Positions 44,691 through 55,418 of a DNA stretch of 64,000 bases are shown piece by piece. The notes beneath the pieces were generated by a model, which was given only the letters and a program-made list of their open reading frames with translations, was not told the origin of the DNA and did not search any database. How positions within the stretch are numbered: position 1 is the stretch's first letter; each line of letters starts with the position of its first letter. Both the position numbers and the translations under genes were made by a program. The DNA is from Cladocopium goreaui (Eukaryota; Sar; Dinophyceae; Suessiales; Symbiodiniaceae), in NCBI GenBank assembly GCA_947184155.2, contig CAMXCT020006323.1, positions 21,001 through 85,000 of the forward strand, in the 5' to 3' direction.

Positions 44691-45258
44691 AAACTTGTGT
44701 GTGTGAAAGATGGTGGGTGACAAAGTTGTGTGTGACAAAGTTGTGTGTGTGTGTGACAAAGTTGTGTGTGAAAGATTGTGGTTGACAAAGTTGTGTGTGT
44801 GACAAAGTTGTGTGTGAAAGATGGTGTGTGACAAAGTTGTGTGTGACAAAGTTGTGTGTGAAAGATGGTGTGTGACAAAGTTGTGTGTGTGACAAAGTTG
44901 CGTGTGAAAGATTGTGTGTGAAAGATGGTGGTTGACAAAGTTGTGTGTGAAAGATGGTGGTTGACAAAGTTGTGTGTGAAAGATGGTGGTTGACAAAGTT
45001 GTGTGTGTGACAAAGTTGTGTGTGAAAGATGGTGGTTGACAAAGATGTGTGTGAGAGATGGTGTGTGAAAGATGGTGTGTGAAAGATGGTGGTTGACAAA
45101 GTTGTGTGTGAAAGATGGTGGTTGACAAAGTTGTGTGTGTGTGACAAAGTTGTGTGTGTGTGTGACAAAGTTGTGTGTGAAAGATGGTGGTTGACAAAGA
45201 TGTGTGTGAGAGATGGTGTGTGAAAGATGGTGTGTGAAAGATGGTGGTTGACAAAGAG
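44690..45258 (+). repeat. GTGTGTGAAAGATGG/GACAAAGTTGTGTG minisatellite (right part)
   Basis: About 570 bp of units mixing GTGTGTGAAAGATGGTGGTT and GACAAAGTTGTGTGT in variable order. The same family is found at 42960-43115. Confidence 0.93.
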
Positions 45259-45312
45259 GAGGAGCGGGCGGAGGAGCGGGCGGAGGAGCGGGAGGCGGCG
45301 GAGCGGGAGGGA
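45257..45312 (+). repeat. GGAGGAGCGGGC short tandem repeat
   Basis: Three 12-bp GAGGAGCGGGCG units and a degenerate GAGGCGGCGGAGCGGGAGGG tail close the minisatellite block. Confidence 0.85.
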
Positions 45313-46190
45313 TACAGAATCAAAAACAAGAACCCCACACAAAGATGTGGGGAAAAAGAGAAAGAGAAGATAGAATAGAACAGAACAGTGTGCATGGCAC
45401 CCGCAAAGTTCAATACACCAAAAAACGGTGGTCAAGTTCACAAAACAACACCAGAAGCGCAGGTCCCTTCGTACCCAAGCACCCCACAAGCCACACAAAG
45501 GGTTTTTGCAGAAGAAAGAAATATCTGATTTCAGGATGGTTCAGGTATTATCTTACGAGCCAAAGCACCTTTTTCTTGATGGATTCACAAGAAAATTGGG
45601 TCGCCCGTTTTGTAGACCTCGTGACCTCTGCGTTGGTTGGTCGAGTCGTTGCTCCGCGCCACCTGGCAGACCAAGTCTGGTGTTTCAGGTTGTGACAGTC
45701 CTGACATTGGGAAATTTGGATAACCAATGTCAGTAATGTATATTAAATACTGTGTAATGTATAATAACTCATTTATTTGGTATAAATATGTGTAAATAAT
45801 GTATAAATCCCAAGTGAAGCAGCCCCAACTAAAACAACGTGGTTCACAAATACTTGGTGGTGGCTATCGCGCCGACGATGGAAGCAAACAGTCGTCAGCA
45901 AAGAAGTGGCCAGCTGGACAGTCTCATGCCAAAGCGCCTGGGAATTGGCCCGGATTGGCGTGCTGATGCGCGCTGATTCCAAGCCGGGCATCAATCGTTT
46001 CAGAATGGCCAGTTCCAGCCGGGCTGAATATGTTCCACTCTGTTTGGAGTTCCAAAACCAAGCCAGTTCCAACCAGTCTTCATTTCCAAACAATTACCAG
46101 TTCTAGTGCCCTTCTGTGGGTTTGTTCATACTTTCTTTGACGCGTTGCATTCACATTCAAGGGGTGGTGGAAACTGTCAAGGCTCTAACT
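45313..46190. other. Intergenic stretch
   Basis: No gene fixed. Repeated TGTATAAT and ATAATGTATAAA words lie at 45735-45805. Confidence 0.45.
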
Positions 46191-46193
46191 GTG

Positions 46194-46283
46194 TGGACTT
46201 GCCACTGGACTTGCCGGACTTGCCGCTGGACTTGCCGGTGGACTTGCCGCTGGACTTGCCCTTGCCACTCGACTTGCCCTGGA
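46194..46283 (+). repeat. GGACTTGCCGCT minisatellite
   Basis: Repeats of TGGACTTGCCGC with 3-bp variants (multiples of three), reading as LDLP repeats on the plus strand. Short; possibly part of an exon but without boundaries. Confidence 0.8.
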
Positions 46284-46744
46284 GGCATCGGTGAAGCGGA
46301 AGGATGGAAACAACTGAATAAAGGAATGGGATCAAGCTCTACTCGTTGCAGGTTGAGGACAGAAAGGCGTACAAAGGAGGGTCCAATCAATTTGAAACAT
46401 GCTAAATCTCAGATCATCCCCAAAGTAATATATCCGCCGACCCCAGCAAACTGCAGGGGGAGCGCGCCCGAGAAGAAATGTTGTTGCTAGGTCCTTGGCT
46501 GCCACGGTGTTTTGGTGCTGCGAGCAGGTAGCCGCAGGGCTGGCTAATTCCAAGGTTTGGAGCTCGTTTCTATGGATTTCCTGTGGTGCGTAATTCTTGT
46601 TGGATGTTCTGACATGTCTGGGTGACCGGAGGAAAACATATGCAGATGTCTCAAAAGAGGAGTGCTCACATGAGTGCTGAAACTTATTTTTTGGCGCTGT
46701 AGAGCGACAGTTAGAGGCATTCCACTGGCCTTTGCGTAGATTTT

Positions 46745-47400
46745 TTGTACTGCCTGCAGAAAGCGACGTTAGGCAGTACCTTGGCTTCAAACGCTCCGCA
46801 GCGCCCTTGCCAGCGTTTTTGCCCATCTGTCGGGCCTTTGCCTAGAGCTTTTCTAATGCCTTCAGAAAGCGGCGCACGACGGTGGCCATCTGCCGGGCCT
46901 TTGCCTAGAGCTTTTCTCATGCCTTCAGAAAACGACGTTAGGCAGTACCCTGGCTTCAAACGCTCCGCAGCGCCCTTGCCGGCGCTTTTGGCCATCTGTC
47001 GGGCCTTTGCCTAGAGCTTTTCTAGTGCCTTCAGAAAGCGACGTTAGGCAGTACCCTGGCTTCAAACGCTCCGCAGCGCCCTTGCCGGCGCTTTTGGCCA
47101 TCTGTCGGGCCTTTGCCTAGAGCTTTTCTAGTGCCTTCAGAAAGCGACGTTAGGCACTACCCTGGCCTCAAACGCTCCGCAGCGCCCTTGCCGGCGCTTT
47201 TGCCCATCTGTCGGGCCTTTGCCTAGAGCTTTTCTAGTGCCTTCAGAAAGCGACGTTAGGCACTACCCTGGCTTCAAACGCTCCGCAGCGCCTTTGCCGG
47301 CGCTTTTGGCCATCTGTCGGGTTCTCGCATAGAGTTTTTCTAGTGCCTTCAGACAGCGACGTTAGGCAGTACCTTGGCTTAAACCTTTTTCCCGGCGCCT
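46745..47400 (+). repeat. 106-bp satellite
   Basis: The word GACGTTAGGCA recurs at 46934, 47040, 47146, 47252 and 47358, exactly 106 bp apart, with one longer first step of 169 bp. The unit includes CGGGCCTTTGCCTAGAGC, CCTTCAGAAAGCGACGTTAG and AAACGCTCCGCAGCGCCCTT. Confidence 0.93.
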
Positions 47401-49062
47401 TGGCGGCCCAGCAGCATGTCCTTTGGGCACCTGCCGGGCGCTTTCCTGGAGATTTTCTTCCGGTTTCAGAAAGCAACGTTAGGCACTAGGCTGCCCTTAA
47501 ACGTCTTAAACCCCCCCCGGCGCCCTGAGCTGCCTCTAAACCCTTCATGGCGCCCTTGGCGGCCTAGCAGCATGTCCTTTGGCCACCTGCCGGGCGCTTT
47601 CCTGGAGATTTTCTTCTGGTTTCAGAAAGCAACGTTAGGCACTAGGCTGCCCTTAAACGTCTTAAACGTGTCCCGACGCCCTAGGCTGCCCTTAAACCTT
47701 TTTCCCGGCGCCCTTGGCGGCCCAGCAGCATGTCCTTTGGCCACCTGCCGGGCGCTTTCCTGGAGATTTTCTTCTGGTTTCAGAAAGCAACGTTAGGCAC
47801 TAGGCTGCCCTTAAACCCTTAAACGTGTCCCGACGCCCTGAGGCTGCCCTTAAACCTTTTTGGCGCCCTTGGCGGCCCAGCAGCATGTCCTTTGGCCACC
47901 TGCCGGGCGCTTTCCTGGAGATTTTCTTCTGGTTTCAGAAAGCAACGTTAGGCACTAGGCTGCCCTTAAACGTCTTAAACGTGTCCGGCGCCCTAGCTGC
48001 CCTTAAACCTTTTTCCCGGCACCCTTGGCGGCCTAGCAGCATGTCCTTTGGCCACCTGCCGGGCGCTTTCCTCGATATTTTCTTCTGGTTTCAGAAAGCA
48101 ACGTTAGGCAGTAGGCTGCCCTTAAACCCCCCCCGGCGCCCTGAGCTGCCTCTAAACCCTTCATGGCGCCCTTGGCGGCCTAGCAGCATGTCCTTTGGCC
48201 ACCTGCCGGGCGCTTTCCTGGAGATTTTCTTCTGGTTTCAGAAAGCAACGTTAGGCACTAGGCTGCCCTTAAACGTCTTAAACGTCTTAAACGTCTTAAA
48301 CGTGTCCCGGCGCCCTAGGCTGCCCTTAAACCTTTTTCCCGGCGCCCTTGGCGGCCCAGCAGCCTGTCCTTTGGCCACCTGCCGGGCGCTTTCCTGGAGA
48401 TTTTCTTCTGGTTTCAGAAAGCAACGTTAGGCACTAGGCTGCCCTTAAACGTCTTAAACGTGTCCCGACGCCCTAGGCTGCCCTTAAACCTTTTTCCCGG
48501 CGCCCTTGGCGGCCCAGCAGCATGTCCTTTGGCCACCTGCCGGGCGCTTTCCTGGAGATTCTCTTCTGGTTTCAGAAAGCAACGTTAGGCACTAGGCTGC
48601 CCTTAAACGTCTTAAACGTGTCCCGGCGCCCTAGGCTGCCCTTAAACCATTTTCCCGGCGCCCTTGGCGGCCCAGCAGCATGTCCTTTGGCCACCTGCCT
48701 TTTTCCCGGCGCCCTTGGCGGCCCAGCAGCATGTCCTTTGGCCACCTGCCGGGCGCTTTCCTGGAGATTTTCTTCTGGTTTCAGAAAGCAACGTTAGGCA
48801 CTAGGCTGCCCTTAAACGTCTTAAACGTGTCCCGACGCCCTAGGCTGCCCTTAAACCTTTTTCCCGGCGCCCTTGGCGGCCCAGCAGCATGTCCTTTGGC
48901 CACCTGCCGGGCGCTTTCCTGGCGATTTTCTTCTGGTTTCAGAAAGCAACGTTAGGCACTAGGCTGCCCTTAAACGTCTTAAACGTGTCCCGACGCCCTA
49001 GGCTGCCCTTAAACCTTTTTCCCGGCGCCCTTGGCGGCCCAGCAGCATGTCCTTTGGTGTAG
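47400..49062 (+). repeat. ~157-bp satellite
   Basis: About eleven units counted by TGTCCTTTGG near 47416, 47571, 47731, 47885, 48041, 48188, 48363, 48522, 48679, 48730, 48887 and 49047; steps are mostly 147-175 bp with one of 51 bp. Each has CCACCTGCCGGGCGCTTTCC, TTTCAGAAAGCAACGTTAGG and one to four copies of CTTAAACGT. Plus frames are open in pieces reading MSFGHLPGAFLEIFFWFQKA; this is array periodicity, not a gene. Confidence 0.93.
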
Positions 49063-49915
49063 CAGGAGCAGCAGCAGCAGCAGGAGGAAAAAGGAGCTAA
49101 AATCATTCTTTTCTATGGGTTTCAGAAGTTGCGTTAGATATTTTCGGGGTACAATTTTGAAGCTTCTCCCTCCTTTACTACCATGGTGTTTTCCTATCTG
49201 GGAGGTGCTTCTTGACGGAAGGTGTCGCAGGAACAGCAGCAGCAGCAAGAGGAAAAAAGCGCTAAGACCATTCTTTTTTATGGGTTTCAGACGTTACGTT
49301 GGGCATTTTCGGGGTGCAAGTTTGATGCTTCTCTGTCCTTTACTGCCATGGTGTTTCCCCAGAACGTGTAGCAGGAGCAGGAGCAGCAGGAGGAACAGAA
49401 AGTGTAGCAGGAGCAGCAGCAGCAGCAGCAGCAGCAGAAACAAGGAGTTCAAATCATTCTTTTCTTTGGGTTTCAGAAGTTATGTTAAGCATCTTCAGGG
49501 TACCATTTTTGGGCTTCTCCGTCCTTCACTGCCATTGTGTTTTCCCATCCGCGAGGTGCCTTTTCAACAAAACGTATACCAGCAAAAGGAATGAAACTAA
49601 AATCATTCTTTTCAATGGGTTTCAGACGTTACGTTCGGCATTTTCGGGGTGCAAGTTTGATGCTTCTCTGTCCTTTACTGCCATCCGCGAGGTGCTTTTT
49701 GCACAGAAGGTGTAGCAGGAGAAGCAGCAGCAGCAGCGGCAGGAAAAACAAAAAGAGCTCAAATCATTCTTGTCTATGGCTTTCAGAAGTTACGTTCAGC
49801 ATTTTCAGGGTGCAAGTTTGATGCTTCTCTGTCCTTTACTGCCATGGTGTTTTCCCAGAACGTGTCGCAGGAGCAGAAGCAACGGGAAGAAAAACGAGCC
49901 ACAATCATTCCTTTC
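49062..49915 (+). repeat. ~150-190-bp CAG-rich satellite
   Basis: Five units, each with an AGCAGCAGCAG tract, AAATCATTCTTTTC, a GGGTTTCAGAAGTTACGTT core, a TTTTCGGGGTGCAAGTTTGA stretch and CCTTTACTGCCATGGTGTTT. Core spacing is 148-186 bp. Confidence 0.88.
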
Positions 49916-52170
49916 TATGACTTTAATATATATACATTCGTCACTCCAAGAACAAGACCCTAATCCATATATTTATGTATACATAACTCCAAGGACCCTG
50001 TTATACGTCTTCACCTCCGCGGACAAAGTCCTGGTATATATATATATATATAACTCCAAGGACAAAGTCCCGGACTACAGACAAAAAAAAGGCCCTGTTC
50101 CGGACACGGCCTGTCCGGCAGACTAGTTACTGTTTCGATGTATCTATATATATGTATATATATACAGATACATATGTCGTTACGTACGTAGTATATTTTT
50201 TCTTTCACTACTATTCAATACTCATATATTTCTATACACATACATATTACATTACATTACAATACACACAGTACAATTATCCATGTATATATACATATTT
50301 ACCTCCGGGGACAAAGTCCTGGTATATATATAGATATACATATGCATATTTACACTCCGAGGACAAAGTCCTGGTATATAGATAGATAGATATATATATA
50401 TAACTCCAAGGACAAAGTCCTGGACTACAAAGAAAAAACGTCCCTGGTCACGACACTGCCTGTCCGGCAGGCTAGTTACTGTTTCGATGTATCTATATAT
50501 ATATATATATCTACATGACTCTCCTCTACATCACTCTCCTCTACATGACTCTTCTCTACATGGACTCTCCTCTATAAGACCCACCTGTACATGACTCTCC
50601 TCTACATGACTCTCCTCCACCTGACTGATTTCTACATGCCTCTCCTCTACATGACTCTCCTCTACATCCTCCACATAATTCTCCCCTAAGTCACTCTCCT
50701 CCACACGGCTCTCCTCTATATCACTCTCCTCTACACGACTCTCCTCTAAATGATTCTCCTCTACATGCTCTTATCTACACGACCCTTCTCTACATGACTC
50801 TCCTCTGCATGCCTCTCCCCTACGTGACTCTTCTCTACATGACTCTCCTCTACCTACGTCTTCTCTACCTGACCCTTCTCTACATGACTCTCCTCTACAT
50901 GACTCTCCTCTCCATGACTCTCCTCTACATGACTCTCCTCTACATGACTCTCCTCTGCATGACTCTCCTCTACATGCCTCTCCTCTGCATGACTCTCCCC
51001 TACATAACTCTCCTCTACCTGACTCTCCTCTCACTTCTCTAGATGATTCTCCTCTCCCTGATTCTCCTCTCCATGCCTCTTCTGTACGTGACCCTTCTCT
51101 ACATGACTCTCTTCTACATGGCTCTCCTCTTCTCTCTACACATATATTTCACTCCAAGACCACAGTCCTATAATATAGACATATATATACATACGTCACT
51201 CCAAGAACAAGACCCTAGTCCATATATTTATGTATACATAACTCCAAGGACAGGGTCCTGGACAATATATATATATATACATATGTATATATACGTATTT
51301 ACCTCCGAGGACAAAGTCCTGGTATATATATATATATCACTCCAAGGACAAAGTCCTGGTATATAGATTTCTATATATATATTAATAACTCCAAGGACAA
51401 AGTCCTGGTATATAGATTTCTAGATATATATAAATAACTCCAAGGACAAAGTCCTGGACTACGGAAAAAAAAACATCCCTGTTCGGGACACTGCCTGTCC
51501 GGCAGGCTAGTTACTGTTTCGATGTATATATATATATATAGATAGATATCGATACATATGTAGTTAAGTACGTAGTCTATTTTTTCTTTCAATACTCATG
51601 TATTTATATATATATATATACATGCATATTACATTACATTACAATACAATCAGTACATTTATCTATGTATATATACATATTTACCTCCGAGGACAAAGTC
51701 CTGGTATATATATATGCATATATACACTCCAAGGACAAAGTCCTGGTATATAGATATATATATATATAACTCCAAGGACAAAGTCCTGGACTACAAAAAA
51801 AACCACGTCCCTGTTCGGGACACTGCCTGTCCGGCAGGCTAGTTACTGTTTCGATGTATCTATATATATATATACATAGAGATACATATGATATGTATAT
51901 GTATTTACCTCCAAGGACAAAGTCCTGGTATATATATATATATATGCATATATACACTCCAAGGACAAAGTCCTGGTATATAGATATATATATATCTCCA
52001 AGGACAAAGTCCTGGACTACAAAAAAACAACGTCCCTGTTCGGGACACTGCCTGTCCGGCAGGCTAGTTACTGTTTCGATGTATCTATATATAGACATAG
52101 AGATACATATGATATGTATATGTATTTACCTCCAAGGACAAAGTCCTGGTATATATATATATAACGCCAA
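49915..52170 (+). repeat. Hairpin-module tandem region
   Basis: Many copies of AGGACAAAGTCCT (5-bp stem, AAA loop) separated by TATA-rich spacers. Five copies of a larger module end near 50144, 50493, 51525, 51861 and 52085. The larger module has CCAAGGACAAAGTCCTGG, a short A-run, GTCCCTGTTCGGGAC, GCCTGTCCGGCAGGC and a closing AGTTACTGTTTCGATGTATC. The order of three stem-loops is kept in each. Confidence 0.9.
50505..51140 (+). repeat. 15-bp ATGACTCTCCTCTAC minisatellite
   Basis: About forty units of 15 bp with point and length variants lie inside the hairpin-module region, between its second and third large modules. In phase stretches read MTLLY repeats on the plus strand; frame breaks and absent flanks argue against coding. 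Confidence 0.93.
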
Positions 52171-52481
52171 CTACATATGTTTCATATTTCTTCCATGACT
52201 CTTTCCCTACATGACCTTCTCAACATGACTTCTTCCGGGGTCGGCGGCAGGGGGCGGCAGCCCTTAATAAATAATGGCTTGGCCATACCTTGACTGCGGG
52301 GAAACATCAAAAGATGGGAACATCATGGGTCAAGGTCAAGATCACAAGATTCATCAACAGTGCCAAGCTGCTGGGTCTTGCACCATTAAGGTTGATACAC
52401 TAAAAAAGGTATCATCCGACAAAAAAGGGTAAAGCATGGTAAAGCATCAGAGGGTATACTTCTAAGAGACCATCCGAGTAC

Positions 52482-52533
52482 CATTTTTGGATGAAAGTTC
52501 CTCATCCGTCCGCTGCCTCTGAGCGACCTTTTC
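52482..52533 (-). CDS. Candidate short exon
   Basis: 52 nt behind a strong acceptor with a CTAAC branch-like word (TTTCCTAACCGCTGTGCGCTTGCGCAG) and before GTACTC. Reads EKVAQRQRTDEELSSKN, hydrophilic. Too short for a family call. Confidence 0.35.
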
Positions 52534-52542
52534 CTGCGCAAG

Positions 52543-53560
52543 CGCACAGCGGTTAGGAAAGTGAACCCAAAGGATAGACCTAAACGGACGCCATTGTCCA
52601 AAGAAAATGGAAGGACTGATTGGTTTGTGAGGCACCTTTCAACAAGCGAGATTCTTGAGCATGTACAGTAGTCAGTAGTTGTTCGTTTCTATAGGAAGAT
52701 CCAATCCCTGAAGAGCTTGGTCGTGTGGTTGACAGGTGATTTGTTGATCGAACAGCAGTAGGTAGGGGTTCCTCCTAGTGCAAGACTCGGCATGCCCTCC
52801 GAGTAAAGTGCATTGCAAGGAAAAAAAATGCAGCCTCAAATCGATCCCACTGGAGTGTGTTCCACAAAACAATTCACATCTGATCTATTTTGAGACCTGC
52901 CCGTCCCACTCACTGCCTTTGCCACGGCTCATTTCTCGGTCGTTTCTAATCGCTTCACCTGGCACAAATGCGCTAAGGAGCGATGCAAGATAGGGTACTG
53001 GGGTACTGGTATATACCTAAGAACTGCCAGCTGGTGGTTGCAACCCATTGCAAAAACATCCGGCAACTAGGATTCCTCATTCCAAACGGGGTTGGAAAGG
53101 AGATGAATTGAAACGATCAATCTGATTTTTGGATATTGGATTCTTCTGAACTTCTCGTCAATGAACATGAATATCACCAACACTCCATGCAAATCCAACC
53201 CACTCTTAGGTGAATGTCATTAAATATGTTTGGACACAACCTGACAACATGAAAAATGTGCTTTCATGTCAATTCTACTGTGGGTGAACTTTTCGTGTGA
53301 AATAAGATTTCACATCACTCAAAACAAAGAGTGGAAAGGGAACAAACTTCAAATCCTCACAGGCGGCACCTTTGGGCACCCAGCGCACGTTTCCTGCCAG
53401 GCCAGCAAGTGTCAGCACTGTCTGTTGGTTTATATTCATAGTACCTAATAATTCCTGGGACAAAGCCAACGACAATGAATACGTTATGGAGAAACGTGAG
53501 TTTGTTGCCGACAAATCAAGGACATGTATCATGTGAATGTGACAAATGAAAAAGGTTGAA
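52543..53560. other. Intergenic or intronic stretch
   Basis: No further exon is fixed. Base composition is mixed and no repeat stands out. Confidence 0.4.
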
Positions 53561-53564
53561 AAAA

Positions 53565-53685
53565 GGATATATAGATATATAGAAATATAGATATTTATAT
53601 ATAGATATATATATAGATCTATAGATATATATATATATATATTAATAGATATAGATATATATATATATATGTGGTATTATATGTT
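53565..53685. repeat. ATATAG microsatellite
   Basis: Irregular TATAGATATATA run of about 120 bp. Confidence 0.85.
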
Positions 53686-53702
53686 TGTTTCTCAAAGTGT
53701 CA

Positions 53703-53823
53703 TCAATTCATCAACCCTTTCCGTGTCAGCGTTACGCTGCCTTTTGCTTTGCCCTTCGACTTTGAGGCGCCCTTCACTGGAGCGCGGCGCACCTCGGTGG
53801 GAGAGATCCCTCCAAAGACACGA
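53703..53823 (-). CDS. Candidate terminal exon abutting MITE copy C
   Basis: The minus strand leaves the MITE at 53824 and reads YRVFGGISPTEVRRAPVKGA then SKSKGKAKGSVTLTRKGLMN and TGA at 53703. Lys/Gly-rich tail, GC-ending codons. The acceptor may be TTTACCAG within the MITE end or CTTTGGAG just after it. Product unknown. Confidence 0.4.
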
Positions 53824-53929
53824 TACCCTCTGGTAAACTAACATAGCTATTGAAAATGGCCATAGAAATAGTGGATTTTCCCATTGAAAATGGTGATTTT
53901 CCATAGCTATGTTAAATTACCAGAGGGTA
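53824..53929. mobile_element. Foldback MITE copy C
   Basis: 106 bp with ends TACCCTCTGGTAA and TTACCAGAGGGTA. Inner arms (AACATAGCTATTGAAAATGG and TTTTCCATAGCTATGTT) pair. Same family as 19928-20039 and 21424-21527. Next to a minus-strand terminal exon candidate. Confidence 0.87.
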
Positions 53930-54631
53930 AAATAAAATCATTGGGGAAAATAACCAAAAGTAACTGCGTAAAAAAAATCATATCAAAGAATGATATAGAA
54001 TGATAAAGAATGATATAGAATGTAGATATGGGTGAAAACTGAAGCTTGCAAAATTGGCTGGCCAGTCGTTCTCCATTCTATTCAGTTTTTGGTGCCAGCC
54101 GGGCATGAATCAGAACCATACATCCAAAAATAGAGATGGTTTACTACGGGAAAACACACCCCCTGCAATTCTTTTCCTGAAGACCCAAATCTTGACCCAT
54201 ACCATGCTGGGACTTCACCGGAACCCACAAGCAGGTGCACAAGAAAATAGTAACTGTGTATAAAGGCAAGAATAACTGGGATAGAGCTATCAGCGATGGT
54301 TTAGTTATGCTGTAAACCACAGCTGCCAGCCGAATGAGACCACTGCTAAGAAAAGTGGACTTCGAAAACTCAAATAGGGTGCTGTCAACAATGATCGGAA
54401 AATAGTTTGAGGTGGATGGGGTGCCAGATGGAAATGGAATGAATACCATATAATTCTATTATTATATATATATTATACATATATATAATCATATATTTAT
54501 AACTATATGAAACTATATAAAACTAAATATTTATATGGAGATTTGATGATAGTGGGAAGCTTGCACCCTGGATCTCACCCAAGCACAGGCGGAATCTCAA
54601 ACCCCGTCATAACCCGCCTTGGTCATGATAG

Positions 54632-54732
54632 GATTTCGACGGACTGGCGGAACGGTCAGTTGAACCCATGCAGGCGGTGGACCTCTACACCCACCACGCT
54701 CACTACTCCATCAACCCCAGCCAGAACTACAG
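54632..54732 (+). CDS. Candidate exon, plus strand
   Basis: From CATGATAG to CTACAG, followed by GC (a GC donor, which dinoflagellates use). Reads DFDGLAERSVEPMQAVDLYT then HHAHYSINPSQNY, with nearly all codons ending in G or C. Product not recognised. Confidence 0.35.
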
Positions 54733-54889
54733 GCAATGCTGCCCCGAAGTTTTTTTTACAATAAGCCATGCTGTTACTAAAGTCAAACAAAGTACGATAT
54801 ATGATATATATATATAATTATATATATATAACCGTTCGTGGTAGAGAAAGTACATTAAACAAATGAAACTCGAAAAAAAAAAATGCGCT

Positions 54890-55047
54890 TCATGGCACTT
54901 CCGAAGAATCCCCAGCTCCAGCTTCCGCGCCTAAGCCACGGCCGGCCGCCTTGCCGCCCTTGCCGCCCTTCCCGCGGCCCAGCACGGCCTTGCCGAAGGC
55001 GGCCACCTTGCCGCGGGGCGCCGAAGGCGTGGCCGCCTTGGTGTCGC
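54890..55047 (-). CDS. Exon 2 of a small basic protein with UAP56-binding-like start
   Basis: Follows a CATCCCATCAG acceptor, reads DTKAATPSAPRGKVAAFGKA then VLGRGKGGKGGKAAGRGLGA then EAGAGDSSEVP and TGA at 54890-54892. Very high GC at third positions. It joins in phase with the exon at 55361-55418 across a 313-bp intron to give a complete protein of about 71 residues. The Gly/Lys/Arg-rich body would suit RNA binding. Confidence 0.6.
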
Positions 55048-55360
55048 CTGATGGGATGAGCAATCCGGAAGAGTGGAGAACAGTGGAGAAATGTGGAAAG
55101 ATTCGGAGATTGGGAGACGGAAGTGGGGATACGAAACAAGATGTGGGATGTGATCTTTCAAACTTTGCGATCTCATCGACAAGACTGTTGATATGGGTTA
55201 AGCGGTGAAAAAAGCGCAAATATGATTGACAATAAATGGGGATGCACTTTTCAAAACTATCATTGACAAGAATGCGAACGATTGGGAACGTATGCCCCAT
55301 GAGATTCTCTGAAGCTGGGTCGGTGCAGTGCAACGTCCCCTCCAGTGACTGGAGCCCCAC

Positions 55361-55418
55361 CTCTGCTGCCGCCTTTGGGGTCTTTCCAATCCTTTTTGAT
55401 CACTTGGTCCAGGGACAT
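55361..55418 (-). CDS. Exon 1 of a small basic protein, MSLDQVIK start
   Basis: ATG at 55418 reads MSLDQVIKKDWKDPKGGSR, then GTGGGG as donor with one base carried over, which completes a Gly codon with exon 2. The start resembles the UAP56-binding motif of ALYREF/Yra1-type mRNA export adaptors (LDDIIK-like). The sequence upstream, GGCCAG then GGTGGAG before ATG, is a plausible spliced-leader addition site. No RRM is present, so if related it is a short UIF-like or RRM-less adaptor. Role in mRNA export is inference. Confidence 0.55.

Noticed and set aside
47400..49062. Repeated protein MSFGHLPGAFLEIFFWFQKA as a repeat-protein gene
   Set aside because: The frame changes between units because unit lengths are not multiples of three; stops fall between units.
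50771..51042. MTLLY-repeat or GESCRGES-repeat protein
   Set aside because: Both strands of a 15-bp minisatellite are open; indels break the frame and there is no unique flank.
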